Assembly: GCA_003388505.1 (NCBI GenBank)
Contig: QQVO01000013.1
Span: 1 to 64,000, forward strand
Length of the DNA: 64,000 bases
Direction: 5' to 3'
DNA from: Planctomycetota bacterium
GTDB taxonomy: Bacteria; Planctomycetota; Planctomycetia; Planctomycetales; Planctomycetaceae
Shown: one piece after another, positions 35,101 through 42,338 of the stretch
Numbering within the stretch: position 1 is the first letter of the stretch
How the letters are laid out: every line of letters starts with the position of its first letter
Made by a program: the position numbers and the translations under genes
Notes under the pieces: generated by a model
The model's database searches: none
Told to the model about the DNA's origin: nothing
Seen by the model: the letters and a program-made list of their open reading frames with translations, nothing else

Positions 35101-35254
35101 CTGCGACGTCGTCTTCAGCGATGAAGCAACGGATACCGAGGTCGGGTGTTGTGGCGAGAAATGCCAGTGCACAGAGGCAATACGCGGCCGCCCAGACAGC
35201 GAGACTGGTGAGTAGAATCTTCGCCGCACGAAACTCTCGCATCGAAATTGCCAT
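32198..35254 (-). CDS. membrane-bound sigma-54-type enhancer-binding activator (PDZ-8TM-GAF-AAA+-Fis)
   Basis: This 1018-residue regulator starts with one helix (about 10-33), then a PDZ-like module ([32 protein letters not shown]). About eight membrane helices follow between 160 and 480, then a GAF domain at 500-650. The AAA+ core at about 680-920 has [18 protein letters not shown] (the GAFTGA loop with D for the second G), [11 protein letters not shown] and [15 protein letters not shown] Fis-type HTH closes the protein ([20 protein letters not shown]). It probably senses something at the membrane and activates RpoN promoters. Divergent from the dehydratase gene, with five direct repeats and a good -24/-12 element in the 518-base gap between them. 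Confidence 0.9.
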   Translation of the reverse strand: MAISMREFRAAKILLTSLAVWAAAYCLCALAFLATTPDLGIRCFIAEDDVAAREAGVLTIRKMPKSPAGLTSPQTGDRLVEVAGRRTRTFTDFAAAMVWLRSPPKSDIGTQFSGDDPDEFNPESTFVLIDHPDFGRLVKVRYLPAGVSEPQRGWVLLRRQPLGGLVLSLGWFILHSAIFILSGLAFWQRPYDRPLRTYFALCAVTAVAYVGGNHWWVLAGSLWFLIPFAACAIVLPAVLLHFFLVYPMPVPILPRWPRVVLSAVYGPPAVAIGTMLAVLGLGRWLSHGGEFVGAVQQAYHIGAADVMPWLRHAIYAYFVIAAAYFAVSLAVLIQSYRHARNPLEENQVKWILWAGLLAAIPVTYTLALAYIDPVEFAFGEARLPMCIASLLFTLAYAVGIARYKLMLIHEVVSRGTLYYVLSFGMTLVFAFLIAGAGIAAWQEGTSAYGYAVPFIVLVAVGVMALGWLRDRLQRAIDRWFFREKYSLDRALQRMNRAVSSLLERDDVADNMLYTCCEVLRVEQAALYLRDEGTDRFRLTTAVGKSRFPLQFRAGQEMTDQLEQGVSLQRVPSGASPAQLTLRRLNAELIHGLDVDGEMTGVVVFGAKPNGAAYTAEDVTFLTAVSRITSVALHSAKVHEDLSRLNSNLNHQAETISEQRRQIAVLQSELAQQTGVAEPHVLPQQVRRGLIRGNSPAVLHVLETVRKVAPSDATVLVRGESGTGKELLARAIHENSRRAEQPLVSVHCAALAPSLLESELFGHVRGAFTDAREDRQGRFELADGGSLFLDEVGDIPLDIQVKLLRVLQERTIEPVGATKPIQVDVRVIAATHRNLEQMIAEGRFREDLYYRLNVVSIMLPPLRERPEDIFELALFFIRRAADRMGKRLVGFDEAAVDAMLHHTWPGNVRELENCIERAVVLADGERITLEDLSLKGPETQVASSTATAPRLPSPILAPRATAVKPQPIPAAPQASDEADEAARLLAALNECGGNKAQAARRLNMPRSTYYSKLKKYGLS

Positions 35255-35271
35255 AGGGGCCGGCCGGAAAC

Positions 35272-35434
35272 AGCGCCGAAAACATGCCAGCAGAGCGCCG
35301 AAAACAGCGCCGAACCTAATGCATCAGCGCCGAAACCACAAGCGTACCGTCTCTTCAACAATCGCCACAAAGCCAATTTTCTAGAACAGTTACGGAAAAC
35401 AGACTTGAACAGGAGGTGGTCAAAAAGCGCCGAA
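35272..35434 (+). promoter_or_regulatory. cluster of five AGCGCCGAA direct repeats, candidate activator-binding sites
   Basis: AGCGCCGAA occurs at 35272-35280, 35294-35302, 35306-35314, 35326-35334 and 35426-35434, with four copies followed by A or C-rich tails. A 9-mer five times in 163 bases is not expected by chance. Four copies lie 100-160 bases upstream of the -24/-12 element and the fifth abuts it, as enhancer sites of NtrC-type activators often do. The activator encoded next door is the natural candidate protein. Confidence 0.6.
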
Positions 35435-35450
35435 TGGCACGATTGATGCA
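35435..35450 (+). promoter_or_regulatory. candidate sigma-54 (-24/-12) promoter
   Basis: TGGCACGATTGATGCA against the consensus TGGCACG-N4-TTGCW: all seven -24 bases match and the -12 box has one mismatch (A for T), with the GG and GC pairs at the right spacing. It points at the dehydratase gene, 322 bases from its start codon. Confidence 0.6.
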
Positions 35451-35772
35451 ATTCCAAACACTGTTCAAAGCCGAATTCGGCATCTTGAACCAAAAGGTTA
35501 CCCAGCCTGACCCCCGCATCTTGGAGTGTACGACCCCCCGTCAATACCATGCAGGTTCTGACTGCAGCCTGACCCACTCTGCCTTCAGATTTCTCGACTT
35601 TTGAGCCCCCTGCGTGTTGACGGCCACTCCGAGTTCGGGGGTTATTTCTGCGCGCTGCGGGCCTTGATGACTTGCTCCCCATCGCATGAAGCTCGATGCT
35701 GAGAGCTTCCAGGCCGGTTGTCACTCAATTGGTGGACGGTCGATTTCCTCACGCGATGGAGCGGACGCAGTA

Positions 35773-37767
35773 ATGCCAATTGATCTTGATACGCTGCTGG
35801 GCAACGGAGTCGGCGCGGCGGCGGAAGTGAAGACGACCTCGGCGGGGCCGGCCGGGCAATTGCCGCTCGATGACGAAACTCTCCGAAACAGCCCGAGCGG
35901 CGACCTGTTCGGGATGACGCAGAGCGCTGGAATGGGGTGGAACCCTCAGCAGTTGCTCCGCGACCAGATCCTGATTCTCAGCACGCAGGGTGGGGTGCGG
36001 GCCGAGGACGGCCGACCGATCGCACTCGGCTACCATACCGGCCACTGGGAGGTCGGCCTGCTGGTGCAGGAGGCGGCGAGGGAACTCGATCAACTGGAGC
36101 AGTTGCCGTTCGCGGCGTTCGTTTCCGACCCGTGCGACGGTCGTTCACAGGGCACGACCGCGATGATGGACAGTCTGCCGTACCGGAATGATGCGGCGAC
36201 GGTGCTGAAGCGGTTGATTCGGTCGCTCCCGTTGCGAAAGGGAGTGATCGGGGTGGCCACGTGTGATAAAGGTCTGCCCGCGATGATGATGGCGCTCGCC
36301 GCGTGTCGGCATCTACCGGCGGTCATCGTGCCGGGCGGCGTGACGCTGCCTCCGGCTGAGGGAGAAGACGCCGGGAAGGTGCAATCGATCGGCGCCCGCT
36401 ACGCGCATGGTGAAATCGACCTGCAGTATGCGGCCGACATGGGTTGCCGGGCCTGCGCCACGCCGGGCGGGGGATGCCAGTTTCTCGGCACGGCGGCGAC
36501 GTCACAAGTGGTGGCCGAGGCGCTGGGGATGGCATTGCCGCACAGTGCATTGGCGCCTTCGGGACAGCCGATCTGGCTGCAGACGGCCCAGGCCTCCGCC
36601 ACAGCGATCGTCGAACAGAAGCGGGCCGGCCTGACGATCGGCGACGTGCTGTCGGACGACGCACTGCACAACGCGATGGTGGTCCACGCCGCCGTCGGGG
36701 GGTCGACGAACCTGCTGCTGCATATCCCTGCCATCGCGTTTTCCGCCGGCCTGACTCGGCCGACTGTCGACGACTGGAACCGCATCAATCGGCAAGTGCC
36801 GCGCCTGGTTGACGTGCTCCCGAACGGACCGATTGGCCATCCGACAGTGCGAATGTTTCTGGCGGGGGGAGTTCCCGAGGTGATGTTGCACCTGCGTGAG
36901 AGGGGATTGCTTCGTCTCGGAGCGCTGACGGCGACCGGAGCGCCGCTGGAAGACGTGTTGGATTGGTGGGAAGGTTCGTCGCGCAGGCGTGAGTTGAAGC
37001 AGGTTCTGCAGCAGCAGGACGGAATCGACGCGGATCAGGTCATCACGTCACCGGAACGGGCCCGCGCACGAAAGATGACGAGCACGGTCACCTTCCCGGT
37101 CGGCAACATCGCTCCGGAAGGATCGGTCATCAAGAGCACGGCGATCGATCCGGAGGTCGTCGGTGAAGACGGGGTTTATCGCAAGACCGGTCCGGCCCGC
37201 GTGTTCACTTCCGAGCGCGAGGCGATCGCGGCGATCAAAGGGCAGCATGAAGCGCCGATCCAGGCGGGCGACGTTCTGGTGCTGATCGGCCGGGGACCGC
37301 TGGGCGCGGGGATGGAAGAGACGTACCAGATCACATCGGCGCTGCGGTATCTGCCGTTCGGCAAGCATGTCGCCGTCGTGACCGACGCGCGGTTCTCCGG
37401 AGTCTCGACCGGCGCGTGCATCGGTCACGTGGGCCCGGAAGCACTCGCGGGCGGACCGGTCGGGAAGCTGCGGGACGGCGATCTGATCGAAATCGAGGTC
37501 GATCGGGTCAACTTGACGGGACGGCTGAACTTCGTCGGATCGAAAGACCATCCGGTTTCACCCGAAGAGGGCGCACAAATCCTTGCCGCGCGTGAGGAAA
37601 ACCCGACGCTGACGCCGGACCCGGACTTGCCGGACGACACCCGCATCTGGGCGCTGCTCCAACAACTGGGAGGCGGCACGTGGGGCGGCTGTGTTTACGA
37701 CGCCGACGCCATTGAGGCGGCCCTGCGGGATGTCGCCTTACGAGCAACTTCGACGGCAGTGCCGTGA
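35773..37767 (+). CDS. yjhG: D-xylonate dehydratase-family enzyme (YjhG/YagF type, IlvD/Edd superfamily)
   Basis: The 664-residue product aligns by eye along its whole length with E. coli YjhG/YagF (about 655 residues): [100 protein letters not shown] and [20 protein letters not shown]. The conserved cysteines in DPCDGR, ATCDKG and GGGCQF are the expected iron-sulfur cluster ligands. The reaction is dehydration of D-xylonate or a related sugar acid to the 2-keto-3-deoxy acid. No aldolase or xylose dehydrogenase gene adjoins it. The start at ATG 35773 is chosen by alignment. It probably depends on RpoN through the divergent activator. Confidence 0.9.
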   Translation: MPIDLDTLLGNGVGAAAEVKTTSAGPAGQLPLDDETLRNSPSGDLFGMTQSAGMGWNPQQLLRDQILILSTQGGVRAEDGRPIALGYHTGHWEVGLLVQEAARELDQLEQLPFAAFVSDPCDGRSQGTTAMMDSLPYRNDAATVLKRLIRSLPLRKGVIGVATCDKGLPAMMMALAACRHLPAVIVPGGVTLPPAEGEDAGKVQSIGARYAHGEIDLQYAADMGCRACATPGGGCQFLGTAATSQVVAEALGMALPHSALAPSGQPIWLQTAQASATAIVEQKRAGLTIGDVLSDDALHNAMVVHAAVGGSTNLLLHIPAIAFSAGLTRPTVDDWNRINRQVPRLVDVLPNGPIGHPTVRMFLAGGVPEVMLHLRERGLLRLGALTATGAPLEDVLDWWEGSSRRRELKQVLQQQDGIDADQVITSPERARARKMTSTVTFPVGNIAPEGSVIKSTAIDPEVVGEDGVYRKTGPARVFTSEREAIAAIKGQHEAPIQAGDVLVLIGRGPLGAGMEETYQITSALRYLPFGKHVAVVTDARFSGVSTGACIGHVGPEALAGGPVGKLRDGDLIEIEVDRVNLTGRLNFVGSKDHPVSPEEGAQILAAREENPTLTPDPDLPDDTRIWALLQQLGGGTWGGCVYDADAIEAALRDVALRATSTAVP

Positions 37768-37923
37768 CGCGGACGCCTCGCGTGGAGCGGATGAATTGGC
37801 TGCCGATGAAGCTGATGTTGCAGGTAGTCGCGGATTCCGGTGATGAGATCGCGGGTGCTCGATCAGATCCGCAGCGATCCGCCGGATTCCCTGTACAGGC
37901 GGCCGATGTGAAACGGGAATCGC

Positions 37924-38970
37924 TCAGACACCGGCGGCGTCCGACGGGATAAACCGTTCGAAGTCGGCCAGTTCCATCCGGCTGCCGACGACGAGGGGCG
38001 TGCGCTGATGGATGCTGTCGGGCTCGATGTCGAGCACGCGGCGTTCGCCGTCGATCGCCATGCCGCCGGCCTGTTCGGCGAGAAAGGCGACGGGATTCGC
38101 TTCGTAGAGCAGTCGAAGTTTCCCTTGCGGGTTGTCGGTGGTGGGGGGATAGAGAAACACGCCCCCTTTGAGCAGGGTTCTGTGAACGTCGGCGACCATG
38201 GAACCGATATAGCGCGAAGCGTACCTTTGCCCCAGCGTGCCGGCCCGAAGCCGATCGATGAACTGGGCGTAACGCGGCGGAAAACTGTCCCGGTAGGACT
38301 CGTTGACCGAGTAGTATTTGCCCTGTTCCGGCATTCGGATATTCGGATGGCTCAGCATGTAGGCTCCGATGGACGGGTCGAGCGTGAAACCGTGCACGCC
38401 GTTGCCGACGCTGTAGACCAGGATCGTCGACGAACCGTAAACCACGTAACCGGCGGCAATCTGTTTGTTGCCCGGTTGCAGCACCCACTTTTCCGGCTCG
38501 TGGAGTTCAACTCCCTCCGGGCGGCGGAGGATTGAGAAGGTGGTTCCGACACTGACATTCACGTCGATGTTGGACGAGCCGTCGAGCGGGTCGAAGACCA
38601 CGGCGTAATTGGCGTTCTCAGAGCCGCGGTGGACAAGGATTGGTTGCTCGTTCTCCTCGGAGGCCAGCACGCCGATGCTTTCCCGAACGCTCAAACACTG
38701 TGCGAGCACCTCGTTGGAGTAGATGTCGAGTTTCTGCTGCACCTCTCCCTGCACGTTGACGGCTCCGTCGGCACCGAGCAGATCCGTCAGACCGGCCCTG
38801 CGGACTTGCGCCTGGATCAGCTTCGTCGCCAGTGTGATCCCCGAGAGCAGCCAGGAGAACTCGCCCGAAGCGCCGGGAAAGCGCTTCTGTTCCTGGAGAA
38901 TGTGTTGCTGGACGGTGATCCGGGTCGGAGTGCGCAGATGCGGTGAGCCGCCGGGGTGGGGAGCCGTCAT
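37924..38970 (-). CDS. fbp: fructose-1,6-bisphosphatase, class I
   Basis: The 348-residue product has FBPase-I hallmarks: ASEENEQPILVHRGSENANY, AVVFDPLDGSSNIDVNVSVG (metal-binding DPLDGSSN), KWVLQPGNKQIAAGYVVYGS, YIGSMVADVHRTLLKGGVFL and YPPTTDNPQGKLRLLYEANP. It hydrolyses fructose-1,6-bisphosphate to fructose-6-phosphate in gluconeogenesis and is a cytoplasmic tetramer. The usual bacterial form is 330-340 residues. Transcribed alone, divergent from hslV. Confidence 0.95.
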   Translation of the reverse strand: MTAPHPGGSPHLRTPTRITVQQHILQEQKRFPGASGEFSWLLSGITLATKLIQAQVRRAGLTDLLGADGAVNVQGEVQQKLDIYSNEVLAQCLSVRESIGVLASEENEQPILVHRGSENANYAVVFDPLDGSSNIDVNVSVGTTFSILRRPEGVELHEPEKWVLQPGNKQIAAGYVVYGSSTILVYSVGNGVHGFTLDPSIGAYMLSHPNIRMPEQGKYYSVNESYRDSFPPRYAQFIDRLRAGTLGQRYASRYIGSMVADVHRTLLKGGVFLYPPTTDNPQGKLRLLYEANPVAFLAEQAGGMAIDGERRVLDIEPDSIHQRTPLVVGSRMELADFERFIPSDAAGV

Positions 38971-39222
38971 TGAACTGTGGTCCAGTCGTGTGGGGACGCA
39001 TCGCTGCGCCGTCGTTCCTCGAGCGGCGCTGATTCTAGTGTTGTCGACCCCACTGCACGACTGTGTGTTGCTCCCGTCCGGATTGCGACCTCAAAGCGGC
39101 GCGGATGCAGGGTCGCGCCCCTTTTCTCCCCGGCGACAGCCAATAGAATGCAAGCATTCTGCGCCGATGACGAATTCCCGGTGACAGTCGCCGACAGGCG
39201 GCATAACAGGAGTCGGACCACC

Positions 39223-39798
39223 TTGAACCACGCCAGCAGTTCCGGCGGCCGGAAGCAGATTGCGCGCTCGACGACCGTCCTCGCCGTGCGGCACGAGGGG
39301 ACGATCGCTCTCGGGAGCGACGGGCAGGTGACCTACGGATCGAACGTGCTCAAGCACGATACGCGCAAGCTGCGGCGATTGCTGAATGACCAGGTGCTGG
39401 TCGGCTTCGCCGGGTCGACGGCGGACGCCTTCGCGCTGCTAGAGCGGTTCGAGGCCAAGGCGAAGGACTTTCCCGGCAACCTGCCCCGCGCTGCGACTGA
39501 GTTGGCGCGCGACTGGCGGACCGACCGCGTGCTGCGGCGGCTGGAAGCGATGATGATCGTCGCCTCGGCGGAGCACAGTCTGCTCATCACAGGGCAGGGG
39601 GACGTGGTCCAGCCGTCCGACGGTGTGCTGGGCATCGGGTCAGGCGGTCAATACGCCGTTTCGGCGGCGCGGGCGCTGCTGAAGCATTCGTCTCTTTCGG
39701 CCGGCGAGATTGTGCGCGAGTCGCTGCAGATCGCGGCCGGGATCGACGTGTACACCAATACCAACATCCTCATCGAGGAACTTCCGTGCAAGAACTGA
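39223..39798 (+). CDS. hslV: ATP-dependent protease peptidase subunit HslV
   Basis: The proteolytic half of HslVU. Mature HslV starts at the catalytic Thr; here that is the first Thr of STTVLAVRHEGTIALGSDGQ. The rest is standard: LRRLLNDQVLVGFAGSTADA, LARDWRTDRVLRRLEAMMIV, GQGDVVQPSDGVLGIGSGGQ and AALKHSS-like helices ending IAAGIDVYTNTNILIEELPC. No ATG lies close upstream. A TTG at 39223 is preceded by AGGAG at 39209-39213 and gives a 16-residue propeptide, while an ATG at 39148 would give 41. I prefer the TTG. It overlaps hslU by 13 bases. Confidence 0.92.
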   Translation: MNHASSSGGRKQIARSTTVLAVRHEGTIALGSDGQVTYGSNVLKHDTRKLRRLLNDQVLVGFAGSTADAFALLERFEAKAKDFPGNLPRAATELARDWRTDRVLRRLEAMMIVASAEHSLLITGQGDVVQPSDGVLGIGSGGQYAVSAARALLKHSSLSAGEIVRESLQIAAGIDVYTNTNILIEELPCKN

Positions 39799-41129
39799 CT
39801 CCCCGTCAGATCGTCGAAAAGCTCGACGAACATATTGTCGGCCAGGACGATGCCAAGCGGGCCGTCGCGATCGCGCTGCGTAATCGCTGGCGGTGGAAGC
39901 AACTGCCCGACGACATCCGCCGTGAGGTGACGCCCAAGAACATCATCATGATCGGCCCGACCGGTGTCGGAAAGACCGAGATTACTCGGCGGCTGGCGTT
40001 TTTGACCGGTGCGCCGCTGGTCAAGGTCGAGGCGACGAAATTCACGGAGGTGGGCTACGTCGGGCGCGACGTGGAAAGCATGATCCGCGATCTGCTCGAC
40101 GTCGCCATTCGTCTCGTGAAGACGAAACAGCGGGACGAAGTGGCGCCCCGCGCGCAGCACCGGGTCGAGGACCGGTTGCTCGATCTGCTGCTGCCGAAGC
40201 CCGATCGTCTCAATCGTGATGAGGATGCCAGGGAAGCGGAGGCCCGGCACGCCCGCACGCGTGAGAAGTTCCGCGAGATGCTCCGCTCGGGGCAGATGGA
40301 AGACCGCAAAGTCGAACTGAGCGTCGAGCAGCGGAATGTGCCGGTGCAGATTTTCTCCAACATGGGCATGGAACAGATGGACGTCGATTTCCAGAACATG
40401 TTCGAGAAGATCATGCCCAAGACGCAGCAGAAACGGGAACTGCCGGTCAGCGAAGCGCGAAAGCTGCTCATGGATCAGGAAATCGACGCCTTGATCGATC
40501 AGGACGCGGTGAATGCGGAAGCGATCGAACTGGCCGAACAACAGGGGATCGTCTTTGTCGACGAGATCGACAAGGTCTGCGGACCAGACGAAAGCTCGAA
40601 GTCGGTCGACGTCAGCCGGCAGGGCGTCCAGCGGGATCTGCTGCCGATTGTCGAAGGCACCACCGTGCAGACCCGGTACGGGAACGTCAAGACCGACCAC
40701 ATGCTGTTTATCGCGGCCGGGGCGTTTCATCGCGCGCGGCCGGCGGATCTGATGCCCGAGCTGCAGGGCCGCTTTCCGATCCGGGTGGAACTGCAGCCGC
40801 TCACACGCGACGACTTCCTGCGGATTCTGACCGAACCGACGGGTTCCATCACACGGCAGTACCAGGCGCTGCTGGAAACGGACGGCGTGAAGGTGGTCTT
40901 CGAGCAGGATGGTCTGGAAGCGATCGCCGACATCGGGTGGCAGGTCAATCAGACGACGCAGAACATCGGCGCGCGCCGGTTGCACACGATTCTCGAACGT
41001 CTGCTGGAAGACGCGAGCTTTGAGGGGCCGGAGATCAAGGGGCAGACCATCACGGTGAATGCGGAGTACGTGCACGAGAAGCTCGACGCCATCACGCAGG
41101 TTGAGGATCTGTCGAAGTTCATCCTGTAA
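39786..41129 (+). CDS. hslU: ATP-dependent protease ATPase subunit HslU
   Basis: This 447-residue unfoldase partner of HslV starts with GTG inside the end of hslV, so the two are translationally coupled. Walker A is IMIGPTGVGKTEITRRLAFL; EVGYVGRDVESMIRDLLDVA carries the pore motif GYVG; the inserted I domain spans about 110-240; Walker B is GIVFVDEIDKVCG. Sensor and arginine-finger regions (LQGRFPIRVELQPLTRDDFL, TQNIGARRLHTILERLLEDA) are intact. The C-terminus ends EDLSKFIL, the conserved tail that docks into HslV. Confidence 0.95.
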   Translation: MQELTPRQIVEKLDEHIVGQDDAKRAVAIALRNRWRWKQLPDDIRREVTPKNIIMIGPTGVGKTEITRRLAFLTGAPLVKVEATKFTEVGYVGRDVESMIRDLLDVAIRLVKTKQRDEVAPRAQHRVEDRLLDLLLPKPDRLNRDEDAREAEARHARTREKFREMLRSGQMEDRKVELSVEQRNVPVQIFSNMGMEQMDVDFQNMFEKIMPKTQQKRELPVSEARKLLMDQEIDALIDQDAVNAEAIELAEQQGIVFVDEIDKVCGPDESSKSVDVSRQGVQRDLLPIVEGTTVQTRYGNVKTDHMLFIAAGAFHRARPADLMPELQGRFPIRVELQPLTRDDFLRILTEPTGSITRQYQALLETDGVKVVFEQDGLEAIADIGWQVNQTTQNIGARRLHTILERLLEDASFEGPEIKGQTITVNAEYVHEKLDAITQVEDLSKFIL

Positions 41130-41227
41130 CCATCGGGACAGGTAACACAGAGGCGCTGAGGGGGCACGGAGGACGCACGGAGAGCAAACGAGGAAAGGGC
41201 CGCGCCACGAACGGCGCGGTCGCGTTA

Positions 41228-41275
41228 CCGTGTCGAGCGCATCCGGTTGTCGAGGAGCACGGCGACAATCCACGG
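41228..41275 (+). repeat. possible diverged copy of repeat B
   Basis: CGTGTCGAGCGCATCCGG, TTGTCGAGGAGCACGGCGAC and AATCCACGGATGGC echo the middle of repeat B copy 2 in the same order and orientation (GCGTCGAGCGG, CTGTCGAGGGCGAG, AATCCACGAGAC). Just upstream (41142-41190) a purine-rich ACACAGAGGCGCTGAGG and CACGGAGGACGCACGGAGAG stretch resembles the CACGAAG-type repeats. The match is weak. Confidence 0.35.
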
Positions 41276-41355
41276 ATGGCAGGAAAGATCGCTCGAGCTC
41301 GCGATCTTCGAGTACAATCGGTGTCGACGCAAACTCTGTGCTCCAGGAGTTTCCA

Positions 41356-42045
41356 ATGTCCACTGCCGCTCCCCCGATCTGCGACATGACGGTGGTCGAG
41401 CTGGCCGCCCGCGTCGGACCTGTTCCGTTTTATCGGGTCCGCACCGACCCTTCGCCTGGGACGGCGACAGAGGAGGATGTGCTGCGAATCCAATGCGAAG
41501 AGGACCGGATTTGTGAATTGATCGACGGCGTCCTGGTGGAGAAAGCCGTGAGCGACCAAACTGCGGGACTGGCGTCTGAGATTGTTCGTATGCTGGGCAA
41601 CGTTGTCGTCCCTGGTCGACTTGGTTGGATTCGCGGTCCGGACGGCTTCGTCCGTTTGTTCGGCACGCAGCTTCGCGCTCCGGACGTGTCCTTTGTGCGG
41701 CGTGACCAGCGGGCGGAACAGCCGTTACTCGACGAGGGTTTTTCCGACGTCGCTCCCGCGCTCGCCGTTGAGGTGTGCAGTTCGGGGAACAATGTTGAAG
41801 AGCTGGAGCAGAAGCGGACCGAGTTTTTCACCGCCGGCACGGAACTGTTCTGGATCGTCTACCCAGACCGCCAGGTGATCGAAGTTTCGACGTCCTCGGA
41901 GGGGCATACGATCCTCGGCCGCGACGACACGCTCGACGACGGAGCCGTGCTGCCCGGGTTCTCCGTCAGGGTGGGGGACGTTTTCGACGCGATCGATCTC
42001 CGCCCGGCTCAAAAATCGGGCGGCGAATCCGCGCCGCAGAATTGA
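41356..42045 (+). CDS. Uma2-family (DUF820) endonuclease-like protein
   Basis: The 229-residue product has the PD-(D/E)XK-type core of the Uma2/DUF820 family: CELIDGVLVEKAVSDQTAGL, LRAPDVSFVRRDQRAEQPLL, APALAVEVCSSGNNVEELEQ and KRTEFFTAGTELFWIVYPDR. The catalytic set reads D in APDVSF, then E-V-C in AVEVCS, where the usual signature is (V/I)E(V/I)-S-x-S. The Lys is in QKRTEFF. Biological role is unknown; the family is very common in planctomycetes and cyanobacteria. CAGGAG lies 10 bases before the ATG, a strong ribosome site. Confidence 0.85.
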   Translation: MSTAAPPICDMTVVELAARVGPVPFYRVRTDPSPGTATEEDVLRIQCEEDRICELIDGVLVEKAVSDQTAGLASEIVRMLGNVVVPGRLGWIRGPDGFVRLFGTQLRAPDVSFVRRDQRAEQPLLDEGFSDVAPALAVEVCSSGNNVEELEQKRTEFFTAGTELFWIVYPDRQVIEVSTSSEGHTILGRDDTLDDGAVLPGFSVRVGDVFDAIDLRPAQKSGGESAPQN

Positions 42046-42132
42046 GATGTCTCATACCCACCCGGAGGGGCTGCGCGCCAGTCGTTGGTTGGAATGCCTC
42101 TGCTTGCCTGCACCGATCACAACGCGGTAGCC

Positions 42133-42298
42133 TAACCCGGATTATTCATGACGAGGGCCCGGTTCACTATAAGTGTTTGCCAAACAGCAGGTTATCAAGA
42201 AGTTGCCCAAAGCGCCGCGCTTTTCGAACGCATTGCACGCCGACGCCAAGTCAACGGTGACGCACGCTGGCAGCGTGCGCTACGAATAATCCGGGCTA
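42133..42298. mobile_element. 166-bp MITE-like element with CCCGGATTATTC inverted ends
   Basis: TAACCCGGATTATTC (42133-42147) and GAATAATCCGGGCTA (42284-42298) are inverse with one mismatch and begin and end with TA, as for elements that duplicate a TA target. The interior carries the palindrome CGCACGCTG-G-CAGCGTGCG (42261-42279) and no gene. The same ends bound the 658-bp element at 14463-15120, whose interior is different. Confidence 0.65.
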
Positions 42299-42338
42299 AC
42301 GGTGTTCACTTTTCCATGACTGCCGAAAGGTTTGATCG

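Larger units (their letters stand above)
35255..35772. other. 518-base regulatory gap between activator and dehydratase genes
   Basis: It holds five AGCGCCGAA repeats and a sigma-54-type promoter, listed separately. There is also a strong AGGAGGT at 35411-35417 without a well-spaced start, and a 56-codon frame (35434-35604) opening MARLMQFQTLFKAEFG. That frame may be a leader peptide but overlaps the promoter itself, so I do not call it a gene. Confidence 0.6.

Noticed and set aside
35434-35604. 56-codon frame MARLMQFQTLFKAEFG... after a strong AGGAGGT
   Set aside because: The ribosome-site spacing is too long (about 17 bases) and its start overlaps the predicted -24/-12 promoter, so the promoter's own transcript would not include it.
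39648-41387. 579-residue minus-strand frame over hslU
   Set aside because: Shadow of hslU, which is unmistakable on the plus strand.
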